From contig NZ_JAHRXJ010000001.1 in NCBI RefSeq assembly GCF_019104765.1, positions 124,001-188,000 of the forward strand: a stretch of 64,000 nucleotides of DNA. Reading direction: 5' to 3'. Below are positions 61,689-64,000 of the stretch, piece after piece (within the stretch, counting starts at the first letter, position 1; each line of letters begins with the position of its first letter). The position numbers and the translations under genes were made by a program. The notes beneath the pieces are model-generated. The model was given only the letters and a program-made list of their open reading frames with translations. It searched no databases and was not told the origin of the DNA. Source of the DNA: Synechococcus sp. HK05. Its GTDB lineage: Bacteria > Cyanobacteriota > Cyanobacteriia > PCC-6307 > Cyanobiaceae.

Positions 61689-62387
61689 TTACTGCTGCTG
61701 TTGCTGTGCCTGCCAGCGGGCGTAGAGATCGGGGCGGCGCTGCTGGGTGCGCTCCTGCTGCTGTTGGGATCGCCAGCGGGCGATGGCGCCGTGGTCGCCG
61801 CTGCGCAGCACATCGGGCACGGTCATGCCGCGGAAGTCGGCGGGGCGGGTGTAGTGGGGGTGCTCCAGCAGCAGGGCGCTGTGGCTCTCCTCCTCCAGGC
61901 AGGCTTCGGTGCCCACGGTGCCGGGTAGGAGGCGCACTACCCCGTTGATGATCGTCATCGCCGGCAGTTCGCCGCCGGTGAGTACGAAATCACCGATCGA
62001 CACCTCTTCATCGGCGAGGGCGCGGATGCGCTCATCGAACCCTTCGTAGTGGCCGCAGAGAAACACCAGTTGCTCGTAGTCGCTCGCCCAGCGGCGCAGA
62101 TCGGCCTGCTCCAGCGGTTTCCCCTGAGGGCTCATCAGCAGTACCCGCCGGCGTGGCAGCACTGGGATCGCTTCCACCGCCGCATACACCGGCTCGGGTT
62201 TGAGCACCATCCCGGCGCCACCGCCGTAGGGCTCATCGTCCACCTTGCGGTAGCGATCAGTGGCGTAATCGCGCGGGTTGTGCACCTGCAGCTCCGCCCG
62301 GCCGGCGGCGAAGGCGCGGCCGATCACCCCGAGGCCCTGGAGCGGCGCGAACGCCTCCGGGGCCAGGCTCACCACATCGAGGCGCAT
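61689..62387 (-). CDS. trmD: tRNA (guanine37-N1)-methyltransferase
   Basis: Methylates G37 of tRNAs. The deep-trefoil knot is seen in VFLCGHYEGFDERI and SIGDFVLTGGELPAM, with DDEPYGGGAGMVLKPEPVY in the middle. Length 232; the last residues are a Gln-rich tail. The ATG at 62387 is used. It follows the phycobilin lyase gene closely on the same strand. Confidence 0.95.
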   Translation of the reverse strand: MRLDVVSLAPEAFAPLQGLGVIGRAFAAGRAELQVHNPRDYATDRYRKVDDEPYGGGAGMVLKPEPVYAAVEAIPVLPRRRVLLMSPQGKPLEQADLRRWASDYEQLVFLCGHYEGFDERIRALADEEVSIGDFVLTGGELPAMTIINGVVRLLPGTVGTEACLEEESHSALLLEHPHYTRPADFRGMTVPDVLRSGDHGAIARWRSQQQQERTQQRRPDLYARWQAQQQQQ

Positions 62388-62391
62388 CGGA

Positions 62392-62877
62392 TCAGGCTGC
62401 TGCTGCCGGGCTGGCGGCCGCTGGCTTGCTTACCCGGCGGATTTCCGAGCTGAAGCTGGCGCGGCCAGGGGTGCCGTCGGCCGGCTGCTCGATCGTCGAG
62501 CGCAGGCGCAGGTTGGGCTTGTTGAACCAGATGCGCTCGCGTAGCTCGCTGCCGCCCTGCTGCACCACCAGCTCGAGGCTGCCGTCGGGCCAGAGGGTCC
62601 AGCTGCCCTGCTGATCACCAGCGCTGAAGCTGCCATCAGCCGCAAACAGGAGTTGCCGCGCCGGCTGATCTTTCGGGCCCACGCTCAAACCGCCCGGCGC
62701 ACCCTCCAAATAACGCACCACCAGCTCACCACGCTCGCTGCTGTGCCATTCATCACCCTCGCCCGCCTCAGCAGCGCCGCCGAGCACGAAGCGTGAACGC
62801 AGGCTCATCCACTCGCCTTCGCAAAAGCGCAGAAAGGCCTCGATCGTGGCGGGGGGGAAGTTGGCGGGATCGCTCAT
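62392..62877 (-). CDS. CpcS/CpeS-type phycobiliprotein lyase
   Basis: Lyases of this family attach phycobilins to Cys residues of phycobiliproteins. The 161-residue protein has the N-terminal FLRFCEGEWMSLRSRF, the middle HSSERGELVVRYLEGAP and the highly typical ERIWFNKPNLRLRSTIEQP barrel strand. The C-terminus is Ala/Pro rich. It lies four bases before trmD on the same strand. The bilin and target subunit cannot be read from the sequence; symbol assignment between cpcS, cpeS and cpcU is left open. Confidence 0.85.
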   Translation of the reverse strand: MSDPANFPPATIEAFLRFCEGEWMSLRSRFVLGGAAEAGEGDEWHSSERGELVVRYLEGAPGGLSVGPKDQPARQLLFAADGSFSAGDQQGSWTLWPDGSLELVVQQGGSELRERIWFNKPNLRLRSTIEQPADGTPGRASFSSEIRRVSKPAAASPAAAA

Positions 62878-62889
62878 CGCTGGATTCTC

Positions 62890-63297
62890 TCAGTTCTCTC
62901 CTCGGCCCACCCAGCGGACCTGGGGCCCGTAGCCCTCGAGCGTTCGATCGGCGGTGAGGAGCTCGAGCTCGTTGGAGATCGCTTGCGCCACGAGGAGGCG
63001 ATCAAAGGGGTCGCGGTGCAGCCAAGGCAAATGCTGCACGGCTAGGCAATGCTCAGCCTCGATCGGGAGCTCTTGAAAGCCTTCGCGCAGGAGTCCCTGG
63101 CGCAGTTGGTCTGCATCAACGGCAAACCCTGGTTTGTTCAAGGAGGTTTTGATCGCCACCTCCCACAGGCTGGCCACGCTGAACAGGGCGGAGTTCTTGC
63201 GGTTTTCGAGCTCAGTGATGAGCCATCCGGGAAGCCGCTCGGGTGTGATGGCCAGCCACAGCAGGAGCTGGGTATCCAGCAGTGGTGATGCAGTCAT
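62890..63297 (-). CDS. PIN-domain (VapC-like) toxin
   Basis: A 135-residue PIN-fold RNase. Acidic residues are in LLDTQLLLW (Asp), SLWEVAIK (Glu), RDPFDRLLVAQA (Asp) and ELLTADRTLEGYG (Asp), so the metal site looks complete. The start is ATG 63297, nine bases after the antitoxin stop. The pairing with a Phd-type rather than a VapB-type antitoxin is a known variation. Confidence 0.88.
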   Translation of the reverse strand: MTASPLLDTQLLLWLAITPERLPGWLITELENRKNSALFSVASLWEVAIKTSLNKPGFAVDADQLRQGLLREGFQELPIEAEHCLAVQHLPWLHRDPFDRLLVAQAISNELELLTADRTLEGYGPQVRWVGRGEN

Positions 63298-63306
63298 GCC
63301 GCCAGC

Positions 63307-63534
63307 TCAAGCAAACATTGAGCTGATCTCTTCGGCGAACCCGTCCTTGAGATCGGTCGTCGCCACGGCGCTGCTTTGAAGGAAGCCGAGCTTGCGGCGA
63401 CGAGGGGTGTCGTCGATCGGCACGAGGCGCACGAGAGCTTTCCCGGCGCGAGCGATCACCACGTCTTCGCCATCCAGCGCCTGCTCCACGTAGCGGGAGA
63501 GGTTCGTCTTGGCGTCGTGAAGATTCACTTGCAT
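63307..63534 (-). CDS. Phd/YefM-family antitoxin
   Basis: A 75-residue antitoxin: MQVNLHDAKTNLSRYVEQAL with GEDVVIARAGKALVRLVPID, the Phd DNA-binding fold, then a C-terminal helix (AVATTDLKDGFAEEISSMF) that would bind the PIN toxin. A 24-base palindrome begins about eight bases upstream of the start. Confidence 0.88.
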   Translation of the reverse strand: MQVNLHDAKTNLSRYVEQALDGEDVVIARAGKALVRLVPIDDTPRRRKLGFLQSSAVATTDLKDGFAEEISSMFA

Positions 63535-63541
63535 GAGATCA

Positions 63542-63565
63542 ACTTAGCCGCCTTGGCGGCTAAGT
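63542..63565. promoter_or_regulatory. 24-base perfect palindrome upstream of the antitoxin (candidate operator)
   Basis: ACTTAGCCGCC-TT-GGCGGCTAAGT, arms of eleven bases with a TT centre, lying between the era stop and the antitoxin start. There is no T-tract following it, so an operator for the Phd antitoxin is more likely than a terminator, but both are possible. Confidence 0.65.
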
Positions 63566-64000
63566 CAGCTGTCGCCGCGGTAGCCCAGTTCCGCCAGGCG
63601 GGAGGCGCTGCGGCGCCAGTTGGGCACCACCTTCACGAATAGCTCCAGATACACCGGCCCGTTGATCAGCTTCTGCATCTGCTGGCGGGCGCCGCTGCCG
63701 ATCTCCCGCAGCATCCGGCCGCCCTTGCCGATCAGGATTCCCTTCTGGCTGTTGCGCTCCACCAGCACCGTGGCAAGCACGGCCGTGCGAGGGCCGTCGT
63801 CGACGATGCGCTCGATCTGCACGGCCACGGAGTGGGGCACCTCCTCACGGGTGTGCTGCAGCACCTGCTCACGGATCAGCTCCGCCAGCAGCAATTGCTC
63901 CGGCTGATCGCTCACCGCATCGGGCGGGTAGAGATGCGGCCCTTCGGGCAGGGCGGCCGAGAGGGTCTCCACCAGGCCACTGGTGCCATCGCCGGTGAGG
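63565..64000 (-). CDS. era: GTPase Era, C-terminal part (5' end outside window)
   Basis: Era is a GTPase for 16S rRNA/30S maturation. Only the end of the G domain (ALTGDG-like LTGDGTSGLVETL near the edge) and the KH RNA-binding domain are present: ERNSQKGILIGKGGRMLREIG, ending LAELGYRGDS. The frame is open at the right edge of the window. About 145 of ~300 residues are seen. Confidence 0.93.
   Translation of the reverse strand, partial: LTGDGTSGLVETLSAALPEGPHLYPPDAVSDQPEQLLLAELIREQVLQHTREEVPHSVAVQIERIVDDGPRTAVLATVLVERNSQKGILIGKGGRMLREIGSGARQQMQKLINGPVYLELFVKVVPNWRRSASRLAELGYRGDS

Noticed and set aside
1..64000. CRISPR arrays, insertion sequences, rRNA or prophage genes
   Set aside because: I looked for regularly spaced repeats, transposase or integrase motifs and rRNA sequence and found none.

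Overview
The window is a dense, GC-rich chromosomal segment that looks like a picocyanobacterium of the Synechococcus/Cyanobium group. The clues are a CpcS/CpeS-type phycobilin lyase, a plastid/cyanobacterial-type pyruvate dehydrogenase E2, cyanobacteria-typical small families (DUF1825, DUF3611, DUF3122-like, TIGR03792), a thiamine phosphate synthase with an N-terminal extension, a LexA with a cyanobacterial-type operator, and a GRRM peptide-maturation cassette. There is one tRNA (Ala-GGC), no rRNA, no CRISPR array and no insertion sequence. Most assignments rest on motif recognition by eye; no database search was run.

Layout. 1-7.5 kb: 3' end of lpxB, msrA, small unknowns, pepA, a GIY-YIG protein, a helix-hairpin-helix protein, a LuxR-type regulator, DUF1825, tyrS. 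7.5-9.5 kb: a visibly lower-GC gene with two tandem formylglycine-generating-enzyme-like domains and no cysteine. 9.7-21.4 kb: cupin, pyrF, glycosyltransferase, the deoC-recO-MFS operon, hibernation factor, lipB, acyl-CoA synthetase, YlqD-like, pdhC, queA. 21.5-27.8 kb: secreted unknown, sodB, FKBP isomerase, lnt, a secreted HExxH protein, a 33-residue mini-gene with its own terminator, tRNA-Ala, and lexA with a LexA box. 27.9-35.8 kb: secreted glycoside-hydrolase-like protein, argF, ftsH, SRAP protein, K+ channel, ribD, and a YefM/YoeB toxin-antitoxin pair with an upstream palindrome.

35.9-42.2 kb is the most interesting region: a tightly packed leftward operon of grrP (binding protein), grrA (Gly-rich precursor with seven W-x-N motifs), grrM (radical SAM/SPASM enzyme), an AI-2E-family membrane protein, a small unknown and a large GH116-type glycosidase. 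The first three are a GRRM ribosomal-peptide system. Coupling to a membrane transporter-like protein and a glycosidase suggests export or envelope function, which is inference.

42.3-53.7 kb: cobL, a DUF192 protein, an OmpR-type regulator with a degenerate receiver joined to NAD kinase, pheS, surE, DUF3611, ribF, a 38-residue membrane protein antisense to the ribF end, thiE-thiS, DUF1517, two small conserved-looking genes, and a larB-TIGR03792-ispF operon. 53.7-59 kb: a divergent c-di-GMP/cellulose module: a membrane diguanylate cyclase facing an HlyD adaptor plus a PilZ-containing cellulose synthase. 59-64 kb: NfeD, SPFH protein, a DUF4143-type ATPase, trmD, phycobilin lyase, a Phd/PIN toxin-antitoxin pair behind a 24-bp palindrome, and the 3' part of era.
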